Assembly: GCA_013399015.1 (NCBI GenBank)
Contig: VWZX01013781.1
Location: 434,001 to 498,000 of the forward strand
Origin: Galbula dea
Taxonomy: Eukaryota; Chordata; Aves; Piciformes; Galbulidae
Reading direction: 5' to 3'
DNA length: 64,000 bases
Within the stretch, counting starts at the first letter, position 1. Each line of letters opens with the position of its first letter. The translations under genes were made by a program, and so were the position numbers. The notes below the pieces were generated by a model that was not told the origin of the DNA, ran no database searches, and worked only from the letters and a program-made list of their open reading frames with translations. This document shows positions 50,640 to 62,280 of the stretch, in pieces.

Positions 50640-51290
50640 TGCCTTAGTCCCTTTCAGGAACTTTGCCTGCTCTGATGTGGGTTCCTTCATGGGCTGCAGC
50701 TCTTTCAGGTGTTTTACCTACACTGGCATATGTTCTTGTGAAGGGTGTGTGTCAGTGGGATGGGGTCAGGCTCTTCTCAGTGAAGCCCAGTGACAAGACA
50801 AGGGGCAATGGTTGTAAGCTGAAGCATAAGAGGTTCCTTGTGAATACAAGGAAAATTTTTTTTCCCCAGTTCAGGTGCAGGAGCACTGGCACAGACTGCC
50901 CAGAGAGGTTGTGGAGTCTCCTTCTCTGGAGAGGCTCAAAACCCATCTGGACACATTCTTGTGTGACCTGGTCTAGGGAATCCTGCTGTGGCAGGGGGGT
51001 TGGACTAGATGATCTTTTGAGGTCACTTCCAACACTTGTGATTCTTCTATGGGCTGCAGCCCATATCAGGGGTCGTATCTGCTCTGGTGTGGGTTTCTCC
51101 ATGAGCTGTGATCCCCTCAGAGATGCTCCTGCTTCTGTGTTGTCTTCTGTGCATCTGCCCCTGTTCAAGCATCTGCTTTTGTTCCCCTTCTCTCCCTCGT
51201 CTGTCCTTCCCCCAGAGGTGCCTTTCTTAAATACGTTTTTGCAGAGGTGCCTTATGTTCCTCTGATTTGTTTTTTTTTGTTTTAGATTTC
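50640..51290 (+). repeat. Avian repeat with ~45-50-bp internal units, split by a CR1
   Basis: On both sides of the CR1 at 50738-51046 lies sequence of a common avian repeat that I recall but cannot name, possibly LTR-derived. It has imperfect units with the words ctgctctgatgtgggttcc, catgggctgcag and tttcagg on the left (50668-50737). On the right it has atgggctgcagcccat, ctgctctggtgtgggtttct and ccatgagctgtgatcccctc (51047-51110). The distal part (tttcttaaatacgttttt, cagaggtgcc) also fits. The 200-codon frame at 50663-51265 spans repeat plus CR1 and is not a gene. Confidence 0.6.
50738..51046 (+). mobile_element. CR1 LINE nested in another repeat
   Basis: A 3' CR1 fragment with ggctcttctcagtgaagccc, cagtgacaagacaaggggca, gaggttgtggagtctccttc, ggggggttggactagatgat and a terminal ggtcacttccaacacttgtg. 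It sits inside the repeat at 50640-51290, interrupting one of its short units between about 50737 and 51047. Its type matches the copy at 28838-29262. Because it interrupts the other repeat, it must be the younger of the two. Confidence 0.9.
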
Positions 51291-52662
51291 CCCTCCTACT
51301 CTGCAAATAGGACAGAAATTGTATTTCCATTGTGATCAAAAATAAACAACTGGTGGTGAGGTTTTTTTACTTTTTCCCTTATTTTTGCAAGGTGCATGGA
51401 AGCACAAGTATGATTCTTTATCATTCTTTGTAATACAAAAAAAAGTTGAAACCATTTAAAAAACATTCTTGAAAATATGAAGGCTCTCCAAGCATTTTGT
51501 CTTCAGCAAATATCTCTCTTGTTCATCCCAGAGGGGTAGTCATGTTGACTGAACACGCACTTGCTGTTTGCTCGTGCTCATTGTGCATTGTTGTGTGCCA
51601 TTTATGTATGACAGCCACATCCTACAGCAGATACAATCTTTTCATTTCCCTGAGCTGTTCTTTGTAGCCCTTGTTGTAGGATGCCATGTTATCAAAGGCA
51701 CATTAGAAAAAACCACCCACTCCTCCCTGATTATGGAAACTTCTTAGATCTTTGCAAACAATCTTCAGAGCATCCCTGTGAAGTGAGGTGGTGATGTAGT
51801 CACTGCTCATGCATGAGGAAATAGGGGACAGAGATAATAGTAAATGATTTTTGAGTGAAGTTTGAGAATGTCTGGAGCTGGGTATTTTTATTTAGCACTA
51901 TCTTATTGTGTTTTTATATCAACAGCAGTTATAGCTATTTGGATTTATTAAATAATGCATCAGACCTCAAGCTGTCATACTGGGTCTAGTAAAGATGCAG
52001 AAAGGCAACTAGATGGAAGAGTGCTAGGTGCCCAGCATCCTCTCTAAAGTCTGGAGGAGAAAAGCTCTACAAGTGAGCAGTTAATCTACCAGGCTAGCTC
52101 TGGCGATCTGAAGTAGATACCTGACTTAAGTACCTCCAGCTTGTGGAGAAGAATCTGGATCTGTGCGATTATCAATTTACAGAAGAGTCTCGATCAACAC
52201 CGTACAAAGGTTACACAACATGGTCAGAGGTGGCGTAGAGTTCTCTAGAACTGGAGAGCAGAAACCACCCCAAACTATATGATTTGATTGTCTTCTGAAG
52301 TCTCCTGTCTGATTCATTACACATTTTCTAACTTCTGTGACAGCAGAAATACTGAGTGTCATATGGCCTAGTCTGTAGACAATTAGCACTGACATTCTCC
52401 AATTAGTCTGTTCTCTCTCTAACGTAATGGAGAAAAGAGTACATGGTCATGTAATGGCATATTGGATCCTAACACACATGACAGATTAACATTGCTTAAA
52501 CAGGGTTTGTTTTCTCATCTCCTGATTTTTGAATGGTGGACTTGAAATTTTGTTTTAGCATTATAAATGTCCAAGTCTGAAAATCTGAATATGTTGAAAG
52601 TCTGTGGATACCCCTTGCCTTCCACTTGATAGATCATCTGTGGTATTTGAGTATGTTTTTTG

Positions 52663-52693
<31 letters not shown>

Positions 52694-53189
52694 TTTGGGT
52701 TTTTTTGCAGGTTTGTCTATCAGGCTTTTCTTAACATGAGGACAGTGTCATTTCTGTGTGGACTTTCCCCTAGAAGGTTGTTGGCTAAACTGACAACAGT
52801 GGTGTTTACAGTGACTTTGCTCAGGCGCTTACCAATTGTAGCCAAGTCAGGAGAATCTTCCTGATTTAGATAGCATTGCTGGAGAATCAGACCGTCCCAG
52901 AAGGATCAACAAAGGACACAAACCTTTTGGAAGAATAGGGCTGACTTTATGAAGAAGTGCTCTCCAGCCATCATCCCATCCACACCCTTTTTCTCAGGGC
53001 CCATAATATGTTTATTTGCTCTCCTTAATGTAATGCATGAATGTTCATGGCAGTGCCATTTATCCTGTTCTCTACAGGGTTTTTGCAAGATATCATCTCA
53101 TGCCCCATCCTTCTGTGTTCTGATTCTGTTCATACTCTGCAGTTCTATCTCCCAGACTCTGAAAAGCTGTAAGATTTGTAGGATGTATT
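51291..53189. other. Unique AT-rich DNA, no recognised gene
   Basis: No gene recognised. It contains the (TTTTG)n tract at 52655-52707 and short unrecognised open frames. Confidence 0.55.
52655..52707 (+). repeat. (TTTTG)n simple repeat
   Basis: Four or more TTTTG units, then longer T-runs with single G and a GGG interruption, ending before gcaggtttgtc. Simple repeat, probably length-variable. It inflates the 86-codon frame across 52604-52864. Confidence 0.8.
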
Positions 53190-53768
53190 TGATAATGCTA
53201 AGAATGATCAGAAGAGGAGGAAGGAGCATAAACAGAAAGCATTATGCTCTTGTACAAGTCCATAGTGATCTTTTATCATGGGGAAGGAAAACTTCCGTGT
53301 GAAGAGATTTTAAATAAGAGAGAATTCTTCAGTTTAGAAAATGAGTGACTGAGGAGAAATAAGAGTGAAGTATATAAACTCATGAATGTCATGGAGAAGG
53401 TGAAGAAGGAATGATTAGTACAAGTAGCTCCTAGTACAAGAGCAAGGGGATATCCAGTGAAATGATCAAGGAGTAACTCTAAGACAAATGAAGTTCTTCA
53501 TGATGTGCATAATTAAATGGCAGGCTTCATTGCTTCAGAGTGTTGTGGAGGCTTAAAGTCGGAATGGGTTCAAAAGCAATTAGATAAATTCATGATGAAT
53601 ACTTCCATCTAGGGCTATTAAGCATGATGATGGGAATTGAGAATCCCTAAACCACAATTTATGGGAAGATGAAAGGTTGCTGGACGATTGAATAGAAGAA
53701 AGGGAGCATTGCTTTATGAAATAGGATATTTTCCTAAGCATACAGTGCCAGCCACTGCTACGGATGGA
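53190..53768 (+). mobile_element. Ancient, highly diverged CR1-like LINE
   Basis: The order of motifs matches the 3' region of old amniote CR1/L3-like elements: atgctaagaatgatcagaag (53194), tcagtttagaaaatgagtga (about 53331), actcatgaatgtcatggaga (about 53379), agttcttcatgatgtgcata and attaaatgg (about 53490), gttgtggaggct (about 53543), gggttcaaaagcaattagat and aaattcatg (about 53566), tctagggctattaagcatga (about 53608), and gccagccactgct (about 53747). Identity is clearly lower than in the other CR1 copies and indels are frequent, so it should predate them. It has no intact frame. Confidence 0.8.
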
Positions 53769-53825
53769 GGTAGTAGAGAGGATGGTGCTCTCCTATTTGT
53801 ACCTTCCTCTCAGTTGTTTAGATAT

Positions 53826-54010
53826 ATAGATGAGATCCCTTGAGTCTTCTCCAGGCTGAACAATTCTAGCTCTCTCAGCCTCTCCTCATAGGAGAGATGC
53901 TCCAGTCTTTTCATCTTCTTAGTGGCCCTTTACTGGAATTTCTCTAGTACTGGACCCAGTACTGCAGGTGTGGCTGTACCGGGGCTTTCAGAGTAGTTCT
54001 CACCATGTCT
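53826..54010 (-). mobile_element. CR1 LINE internal fragment, reverse orientation
   Basis: Reverse complement of the CR1 region upstream of the 3' end: cttgagtcttctccaggctg, tctctcagcctctcctcata, gagatgctccagtctttt, gtggccctttactggaattt, tactggacccagtactgcag and gtgtggctgtaccggggct. The CR1 3' terminus is absent. It lies next to the ancient copy at 53190-53768 in the opposite orientation. Confidence 0.88.
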
Positions 54011-57000
54011 GAGCAAGAGTCAAGGAGCACTTTTTTTATTGGATGTCTGTGGTTTAGGCTTTGGGAGAATGAATGCTTATTCATTGCTGTTTGAGTGTTA
54101 GGTGCCGTCTGAAATTCTTAGACAATCTGAATTTTTTATCACTTGATATTCTGAAGCTGTCATTTCAGAAGCATCTGTATGCTCACTGGTAATCTACATT
54201 ATATACAGAAGTCCTTTATTTTATTTTACCATGCAAAATTGCCTATGTGTTTACAAACACCAAATCAGTTACCAGCAGAACGAGGCTGGAAAACAAAAGC
54301 AGAATTTTCAGATACAAGATTAAACTGGATTTTAAGTGCGTTTCTTTTGGAAAATAAGAATTGGAGAAATCTAGACAGTGCCAGTTTTCTTCCTGTAAAA
54401 GAAAGATATGTATTTACCCATACACAGTGTGATCATGTAAGCTACATTTGTGATGCTGAAATGGATGATTCATTGTGCTGGATTAATTAGTGCTTTGCCA
54501 ACTTCAAATAGAAAAGATACTGTGCAAAGAGGAACATTCAGACTAAATGTGTTTGAGGAATGCATTGTGTTATTTGTAATTGGCTTTAGTTCTTAAAGTA
54601 TCTGGAAGGAATTTTGACATTTTGAGTTGTTGAATATGTCATATGTATTATACTTTTTACTGTTGAGGAAGGCTCATGGATGTTTTTCCACATGGGTTTT
54701 TGTGGTTTTTTATTGTTCATAAAGATATGGAAGATGCTTAGTATTTCTGGGAAAAAGAAAAAAAAAAAAAGCCTCAAAGACTCAGATTTGAGAACTTTGA
54801 GGCCATAAGAAATGGAGTCTAAAACAGAGTCTACTAGAAAGACAACATTTGTTATTTTTACATCACTTTCTTACTACGAGCTTTTAGTATTTGTTACATA
54901 GTGACAATCAAAAAGCCAATCTGCAATATGAAATTGTAAACAGAAAACAACTTGATCCTAGTAACTCCTTACAATAACACATAGTGTAGGGTTTCCTGAT
55001 TGATGCTATTTTTGTAGTCTCTCAAAATTAGGAAATGGAATGGAAAGATAGCACAGAAATAACCTGATAACTTCAACAAATTCTGTCACTTCCCTAAAGC
55101 CTGGATTTTCTGTTTTAAAAAAAACACAAATAAACAAAATAACCCCCATGTTCTCATAAGTTAAGTTGCTCAGGTAAGGAAACATAAATAGATTTTTGCT
55201 TGGACAGGAAAAATTAAAATTTAACTGGTAGCATCCATAGTATACTTTATCCTCTTCCCCACAAGCTCCCCCTTTGAAGAAAACTGGGTCATTCTTTTTC
55301 TGATGGGAATTTTGAGGCTAATCATGATGTGGGTGTCCTATCCTTTTTGATTACTGCTTGTAGAATGATAAACTGTTGGTACAAAATCAAGACATGATAA
55401 ATAGATGTGTAAGTCTTAGCATGACAACTCTGAACTTAATGTGCAATAAGCACTGTGGGTTGTGTGCCAAGTGGTAAACTAGAAAGGAGCAAATCTCAAT
55501 ATATTAAAAAAAATATTTCTACTGTTATTTGCCTTGCAGTCTTGCTTCAAGAAAAAGGGATCTTCTGTGCATTTGTAAAAGTATGCTCTAGCTGAATAAT
55601 GTTTTATATAAGACATGATTGGCATTACCTTTTGCAATATAATAACTAGGAGTTATTAAATGTCAGGATGTGACAGGTTCAACGTAAACATAAGAAGATA
55701 GTTTTTCACATGAATTCATGAAATGGTGACCAACTTTTTACCAGTGGATGCTTCTGTATGCTAAAAGTCTTCCTCTGTTGAAAAAGACAAGCTGCTGGAA
55801 GAAGAATCTGTTGAGGGTTATTAAAAACAAAGAAACCATCTCTGGTTCAGAAAATCCCTGAACTAAACTGTCCACCGAGATCGAAAGGACATGCTAAGGA
55901 AAATGTGTTACAGGTTTGGCTTGGTTTTATGATGTCTTTTGGGTCTCCATTACTGGGCACTGTCAGTAACAGGATAGCAGATTAAAAACCTTTGATCTTA
56001 CAGAGCACCTGCCTTTGGCTGAGTAATAGCTGCATTAGGTTACAGAATGGAAGGGGTTAGCCAATATTATTGCTGCTAATGGTTTATTTAGTTGGATTTT
56101 TCATATCAGTTTACTGATTTATTTTTCCATTCTGGAAGGTTGCACATGGAACATTCCCAGCTTAGAGCCCCTGGGTCTATCACACATGCTTGCTTCCAAA
56201 GTTTCATCACTGCTATTTCAGTTTCCTTTTACTTATTTTCAAATAGGGAGTTTTAAAGTTGGAAAAGCAAAATTTCACTTCATTCTAAGGATGTTTCAGA
56301 TTTGTTCTTTGCCACCTTTATCTGTTTTTCTGTGACGTTAGGGTCTACTGGGTTACTCTAAAAATATTCCCCTTTCATGAATGCAAGTAGTTCATGAATT
56401 CTCCTCCACAGGGCTCAGTAGCATCTTCCTCTAGTGACTAAAGGATTCTCTTTCATTCCCACTTATCCTGCTAAGCTTTGAATGAATTTTAACTCTTCTT
56501 CCATACAGCCATTGGTTTTTAATCATAATCTAATTTTAAGTTGATTCTGTTCTTCTCTGTAAAGACCTAAGAGCTCAGTCGAAGCAAGGCTGATAGATGT
56601 GAAGGGAGGCCTGGGAGGGATTTAAGTGTCAGTCTAATTGTGTCGTCCTAATCTTTGCCAAATTTCTGTCAAGCCCCCAATCCATAAGCACTTTTAGCTC
56701 ATGGACATGAGCACATTAATGGCACCAAGTCACATTCCCTTAGTGCACTTCTAGCAGTGCAGGCAATCTTAGCAGAGAGGTCTCCCCATCATGCACAGGT
56801 TTAAATATTTTTGAGTATCCTTCTCTCCGAAGAGCCTTTGAAATGTGTCCGGATCACCCTGGGTACAAATGACAGCATGAATGCTGTAATACTTCATCCT
56901 GACTTCTTGAGAAGAGGAGACACTTTCATAAGTGTCTCAGCACAGGAGTCTAACTCAGGAGGATGGTGCTTAGGATTTGTAAAATGTAGTCTTTGCCAAG

Positions 57001-60000
57001 ACAGGGAGTAGTAGTTCTAATAAAATAGCTCATGTGGACAAGATCTTTTGATTCAAACATTTTGTCATGCAGTTGTTTTTGAGTACTGTACTGGTGCTTT
57101 AACATGATTTTACCCTATTTCTATTTCTTTTCTACCTTAATGCTTATTTTTCATAAAATTACTTAACTCCGAATTCTGCCACATTTAAAGGGTGATTTAT
57201 AAAACAATTCAAGTTTCATGTGTATAAACTAGATCTAAAAACAAATAAACAAAACAAAAAGGGGGTGGAAGCCTGTGGTAAGGCTGTATAACTTGGTAAA
57301 TTCTTTTCTAGAAATTTAAGATAAACTTTTTGATTCTTATTTTGTTCAGTAAGCATTTTACTTCTTAATGTAAGTTGAATTTTAAGAGGTTTTGCTTTTT
57401 GAAACCTTATGAATTCTGTGCAAGGAGAACTGTTTTCCACCTCAAAATAAGTACAGAGAGAGTGAGGAGGTACAAAAATAAGGCCAGCACACAAAATGTT
57501 CTGCAAACCTCAGATCTCAGGAGGGAGGTCTGTGATGGGACCACAGATGGAACATGTATGTTGTGAGAATGTGTCACAGCTACTGCTGTAAAAAAATTAC
57601 TGAATATGCTTTTGGAGTGTTTTGGGACAGAATCTTTGAGTCAAACATTGCAGTAGTTATTAGGCAGATCAATAAGCAGTGCTGTCTCTGTGGATTAGAG
57701 TGCATTTCCTAGGGTTCTGCAATGTAGCTAGGGTTTCCTAGGTGCCAAGGTTATTACAAAAACAAAAAAATCAAGACTAATTTGACTTTATGTAATTTAT
57801 CTAATACACCCTGAGTTCTTCAGAATGACATGTGTTTAAACCAAGGTAAATATGAAAGGCATCAACAAAGAAAATTTAGTTGCAATGAAGCCTTTTATAT
57901 ACACTTTAGTGTCTGCTTGTGTGACAGCTGCTCAAAGGAACCAGGCAAGGTGCAAACTGCATCTTTGAGAAGCTGTCTTAGACTCTCATTCCTCTGTACT
58001 CTGGTGGACAGTTTAAGGGAATTGCTTCTTAATTACAGAGCTGTCCTTGATAACAGGGAGAAAAAAATTAGTTTGGACAGTATCGATTCCAAGCACTTCT
58101 GTGTCTCTTTGGGGACATTCCCAGCCAGCAAAACATTCACTGACAGTCAGATAAAACAGCTTAAGTTCACCCCATGCTTAATTTAATCAATAGGAGCCTA
58201 TTTACATTGCAGAATGTTGTCCATGTTAATTTAGCCCTGGAAATGTCATAATCAGGTGCCTCTGAGGTAGAATAGGAAAGAAATTTTGGTTAAATATCTA
58301 CAGGTCCCTCTGAGTCTGGGACAACTGGAAACAGCCTTTGTGGGTTTACACTGGCTTTGGGTTTGAAAGGCCTTTGATGCAGGGTTTCACCTTAAGAGTG
58401 GTTATCAATGTTACTCACAGATTTGGTGACATAAAAAAATAATAGTGCAACTTCTTAGAAACTGGGATAAAGTGAGTGCCAAGGGCCACCATTCAATTCA
58501 ATTGTGTGGTCTAAAAGTAAAGCTCCACAACAGGTAAGGCTGAAGTGCTTTGCACAGGTAGTCTGTCAGTTTAATTATGAAAGGTTCATCTGTGTGATAC
58601 ATTTTCTCATTATCTGAAGTGGATATTTAAAATTCAAATTAAACAGTAATGCAGGGTGGTTGTTGTTTAATTGGTTTTTAAACAACAACAAAATGCTAGC
58701 TACCAATGGATAAAGATACAGATACATCTGAAGTTGAAGCTGCAATGTCCAGTTTTGGGTTTGGGGTTTCTTTGTTTGCTCTCATCATTTTCTCAGCTCT
58801 GACCTTTTTTTTACTTGCTGTAGTACCAAGGCAGTATAGAAAGCAAAACGTTTTGAGATTGCATTTTGGGGACTTGCAATTCCCTAATCATATTACTATT
58901 ACTTTTATGTATGCTGTGGCAGCAAGTCCATTAGTAAAGCAGTGAGAGACTAGGGTGGGAGCTGGTGAAGTGAATACAGAATATAGGCAGAAGCAGATGA
59001 AACAAAACTGCGGTGCAATCCATGAGTTAAGACAGTGCTTGAGCAAGGGTCTGTTAGCACCTGAGAAATGCCTTAGAGGTGAGAAAACCAGCAAGCTACT
59101 AATAATCTTAATTGCAAGCATAAAAATAACCTTAACCTTAAAATTCTATTCCAAGAAACACGAAAAGCGTGGAAGGAAAAAGGTCTATAGCTAGGTGGAG
59201 GCTATTGCATGCAGAGGTTGTGTTTTACTGCTGTAGTGACCAGTAGAGCTGCTTGGGCAGGTGACATGGCTCAGTGTCAAGAATCAAATGAAGCTTGATT
59301 TGGCTGCAGTGCAGATCACATTACACATGTCAAGATGCAGTATAGGTCAGCATTTATGGCAATACTTTCATAGCTATTTCCAGCATCTGATGTGATGAGG
59401 AAGGATATACAGAAGGCAACAGAAGTTTTACTGTAGTCTGTGTCTGTAGAAGAGAATGGCAGAATAAGGTTGAGGTTTTTTTAAAAAAACAAGCAAAACA
59501 ACAACAACAAAACACCAAACAGAAAACCTTCTTCTGTTATCATCTTCCGCATCTTTTTTCTAACCAAATAGAGCTTTTGTATAGCAACTGGTCATGGGGT
59601 TTGTAGATAATTTTGCAATTCATGCAACAACATATATTTTGTATACCACAAAGAGTTACTAAAGAAATGACAGCTGAGTGGTGTCATATTGTGCTCATCT
59701 TTCACTTTTGATCATTTAACTTCACATTATGCATGAAATGAAAATGAGCCAATTTGTTTCCATGTGTGATCCATTTCGTCATCTTTTTTTATTGTTTTTA
59801 AAAAATTATGGAAATTAATTTAATACTTCTTTTTGGCTCTGGTCTGCAAATTCAGTGTTACATCTGAATCATGCTACATCTAGTAGAATCACATTTAATC
59901 ATAGCAAAACCTTGCAATTACCAAAAAGTTAAATGGTTTAAATAATATTATTTGAAATCTGCTTTCTGTGGCCAAAGGATTTGCTTTTCCTGTTACAAGA

Positions 60001-61910
60001 TGCATTGTACTGTACTTAAAATGTGGTTTAGATATGATTTTTGCAGTTTTTTGAAGTTTGGCATTGCAAACATTAATGAGCATTAACGAGAAATTTGGAC
60101 TTTGAATGGCTCTGAACGCTTTAGTTAAGCTCTTTGTTAGATGTATTTACATTTCTGTTGGTTTTGACTCTCTCTTCCCTTATAATTGTGCTGTTTGAAA
60201 AAAAATATGCTTTGCTTCTGTTTCAAATACTCATGTACTAACAATTTGAGCTTTAATAGATTGGAGTTTTTTAACTTAGTAGTAAATAGAGAAGCAATAT
60301 GTGATCACTAGTGACATTTTCAAGTATTCTATGTTCTAGTCGAAAGTCATTTCAGGATCCCAGTTATTGTTCAAACATCTAATATTTTCCTCTTGGAGAA
60401 GCACAGGTTTGAACATTTTGCAGATATTTTGGTGTGGGAGGGAGTGCAGGATATTCCTCCATTTCTGGCTCTGTAAACATGCAAAGTTTAGTTACAGCTG
60501 CTTTGACAAGTTTTCTGCAGTGATTACTAGCACTGCCCTATGTAACAGCCAAACCACAATTTTACATTTGTTCTGTGCAACTTCTTGTTTCATATGGGTA
60601 GGATTCACATTTAGAAAGTTGCCTTTTTAGTTAAAATGTTATTTTCAGTTTTTCTCTCCATCCTATTTTTCTGTGTCCTGTAAGAGGAAAAAAAGAAATT
60701 CTGGATGATAGAGAAGCAGCAAATCTTTCTATTCTGTCTTAAAAATAACCACCAAACCAATACAGTGAACAAAGGAAGAAGTATACTTCTTGGAAAACTG
60801 TTTACATAAAATCCTATAGTCAGAAAGTGATAAAGAGTAACTACTCTTTTTGCAGCTGGAGAACATCAGAATGTAGTCTTCAATTCCCTTACGTGTTTTG
60901 TAATGCAGTTTCCCTTTAAAGTAGCCTTGCCCATGTACCTTAAATACAGTTTAGAATTATTTTACCATGAAATTAGTTTTTCTCCATCATTGGCTTAGTT
61001 GAATCCTTCTTTTTGATCTATGCTGGGACATTAGAAGTGAAGCTGTGGCTGCACATACTATTGTAGGTTTCTATCGGAATGTGTTCTGCAGTAGACCATA
61101 CCCATTGAGAGCGGAGGTTATTAGTGTAGCCTGGCTGCTGGGTAACTTGCTCCTCCAGCTCTCACCATGAGTCTTTCTTAATTCCCACACTCTATACTTC
61201 TGCCACTAGGTTGTATTTGCATATTTATTAACTGGTGGAAGAGCAGAGAAGAGAATTTCAATCTCAAGAAGAAATGTGGAACAGCAGAAGGCTCTTCTCT
61301 TGTCCTGCTAGTCATCACTCAGCCCAATTTAAACTCAGTCCCTGGAGTTTCCTCCCTGGTAAACAACTGGGAAAATATTGCCTGCCTCTTAACCTTATAC
61401 ACTAGAGAATGGAAACAGGTTTTGGTTGGTTTTTTTAATGAGGAAGGTTAAATGAAGTACTTGGAGACAATAGGTTGGTCTGGGTAGACAATTTTGGCTT
61501 GCTAATATTTCAGTATCCTTATCCCATTAATGGATTTCTTTCCTATTCACTTGCAGGTGTTGGTTTTCTTCCCTTTGTTATTATTTTATTTGTAAAGCCT
61601 CACCTGATAATAGGTATGGGGAAAAATTGTTTATTGGTTTTGATTTACACAGCCTGTTAAAGACCAACTGTACTGAAATCAAGGTGCACTTTATTACTTT
61701 TATGAAGAAATTAAGCTTATGTTGGAGCCGTTGAACCTTATAGTAGGGAAAATTATTTTTCCTAAATCTTTGTGGTATTTACTTGCCATTTTATCTGTGG
61801 ATATTCTCTGATGCTTCTAGGTGCTTTTTTTTTTTCTCCTGCTTTTTAAATGATTTCATGCCTATCACAAGCAAGAGTTTATGCAATCAGTAGATGTGGT
61901 AGCACTTAGA
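54011..61910. other. Long unique AT-rich block, no recognised gene
   Basis: About 7.9 kb without a recognised repeat family or gene. It includes a poly-A run at about 54753-54770, A/C-rich tracts at 57237-57261 and 59483-59520, and a very AT-rich part at 59600-60120 with several TAAT-containing words. Open frames of 103 and 118 codons (54179-54490, 57830-58186) are unrecognised and taken as chance. Confidence 0.6.
59483..59520 (+). repeat. A/C-rich low-complexity tract
   Basis: A-run followed by CAA triplets (aagcaaaacaacaacaacaa) and CAAAAC. One of several similar tracts in the window. Confidence 0.65.
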
Positions 61911-62280
61911 CTCATAGAATAGTTATGGTTGGAAAAGACCTCTGAAATCACCAACTGCAGCTGTTAACCTAATACTACCATGCTCACCTCTAAACTGTCT
62001 GCCCAAGCACCACATTTACATGTTTCTTGAAGGCTTCCAGGGATGGTGATTCCACCACCTCCCTGGGCAGCCTCTTCCAATGCTTGATAACCCTCTCAGT
62101 GAAGAAATTTTTCCTAATACCCAATCTTTACCTCCCTGGTGCAACTTGAAGCTATTTCTTCTGTCACTTATTACCTGGGAGAAAAGACCTAGCCCCACCT
62201 TACAACAACTTCCTTTCAGGTAGTTGTAGAGGGAGATAAGGTCCTCCCTGAGCCTCCTTTTCTCGAGGCTAAACAACCAA
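61911..62280 (-). mobile_element. CR1 LINE 3' end, reverse orientation
   Basis: Nearly complete reverse complement of the 3' module seen at 1576-2025. It starts with the inverted tail ctcatagaatagttatggtt and gaaaagacct. It continues with gatggtgattccaccacctc, cagcctcttccaatgcttga, aagaaatttttcctaatacc, tcctttcaggtagttgtaga, and ends gcctccttttctcgaggcta followed by aacaacc. The 92-codon frame on the - strand (62016-62294) is CR1-derived. Confidence 0.93.

Noticed and set aside
50663..51265. 200-codon + frame and the 195-codon - frame over it (50752-51339)
   Set aside because: Both run across a CR1 and the repeat it interrupts, so they are shadows of GC-richer repeat DNA.
53768..53780. gaggtagtag resembling the let-7 seed region
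   Set aside because: The match stops after about ten bases and no complementary arm forms a precursor hairpin.
54753..54770. Poly-A run as the tail of a processed pseudogene
   Set aside because: No gene-like sequence precedes it on the + strand and no flanking duplication was seen.
57830..58186. 118-codon + frame with several Cys residues
   Set aside because: The spacing does not fit a zinc finger or other known Cys motif, and it is within the length range of chance frames here.
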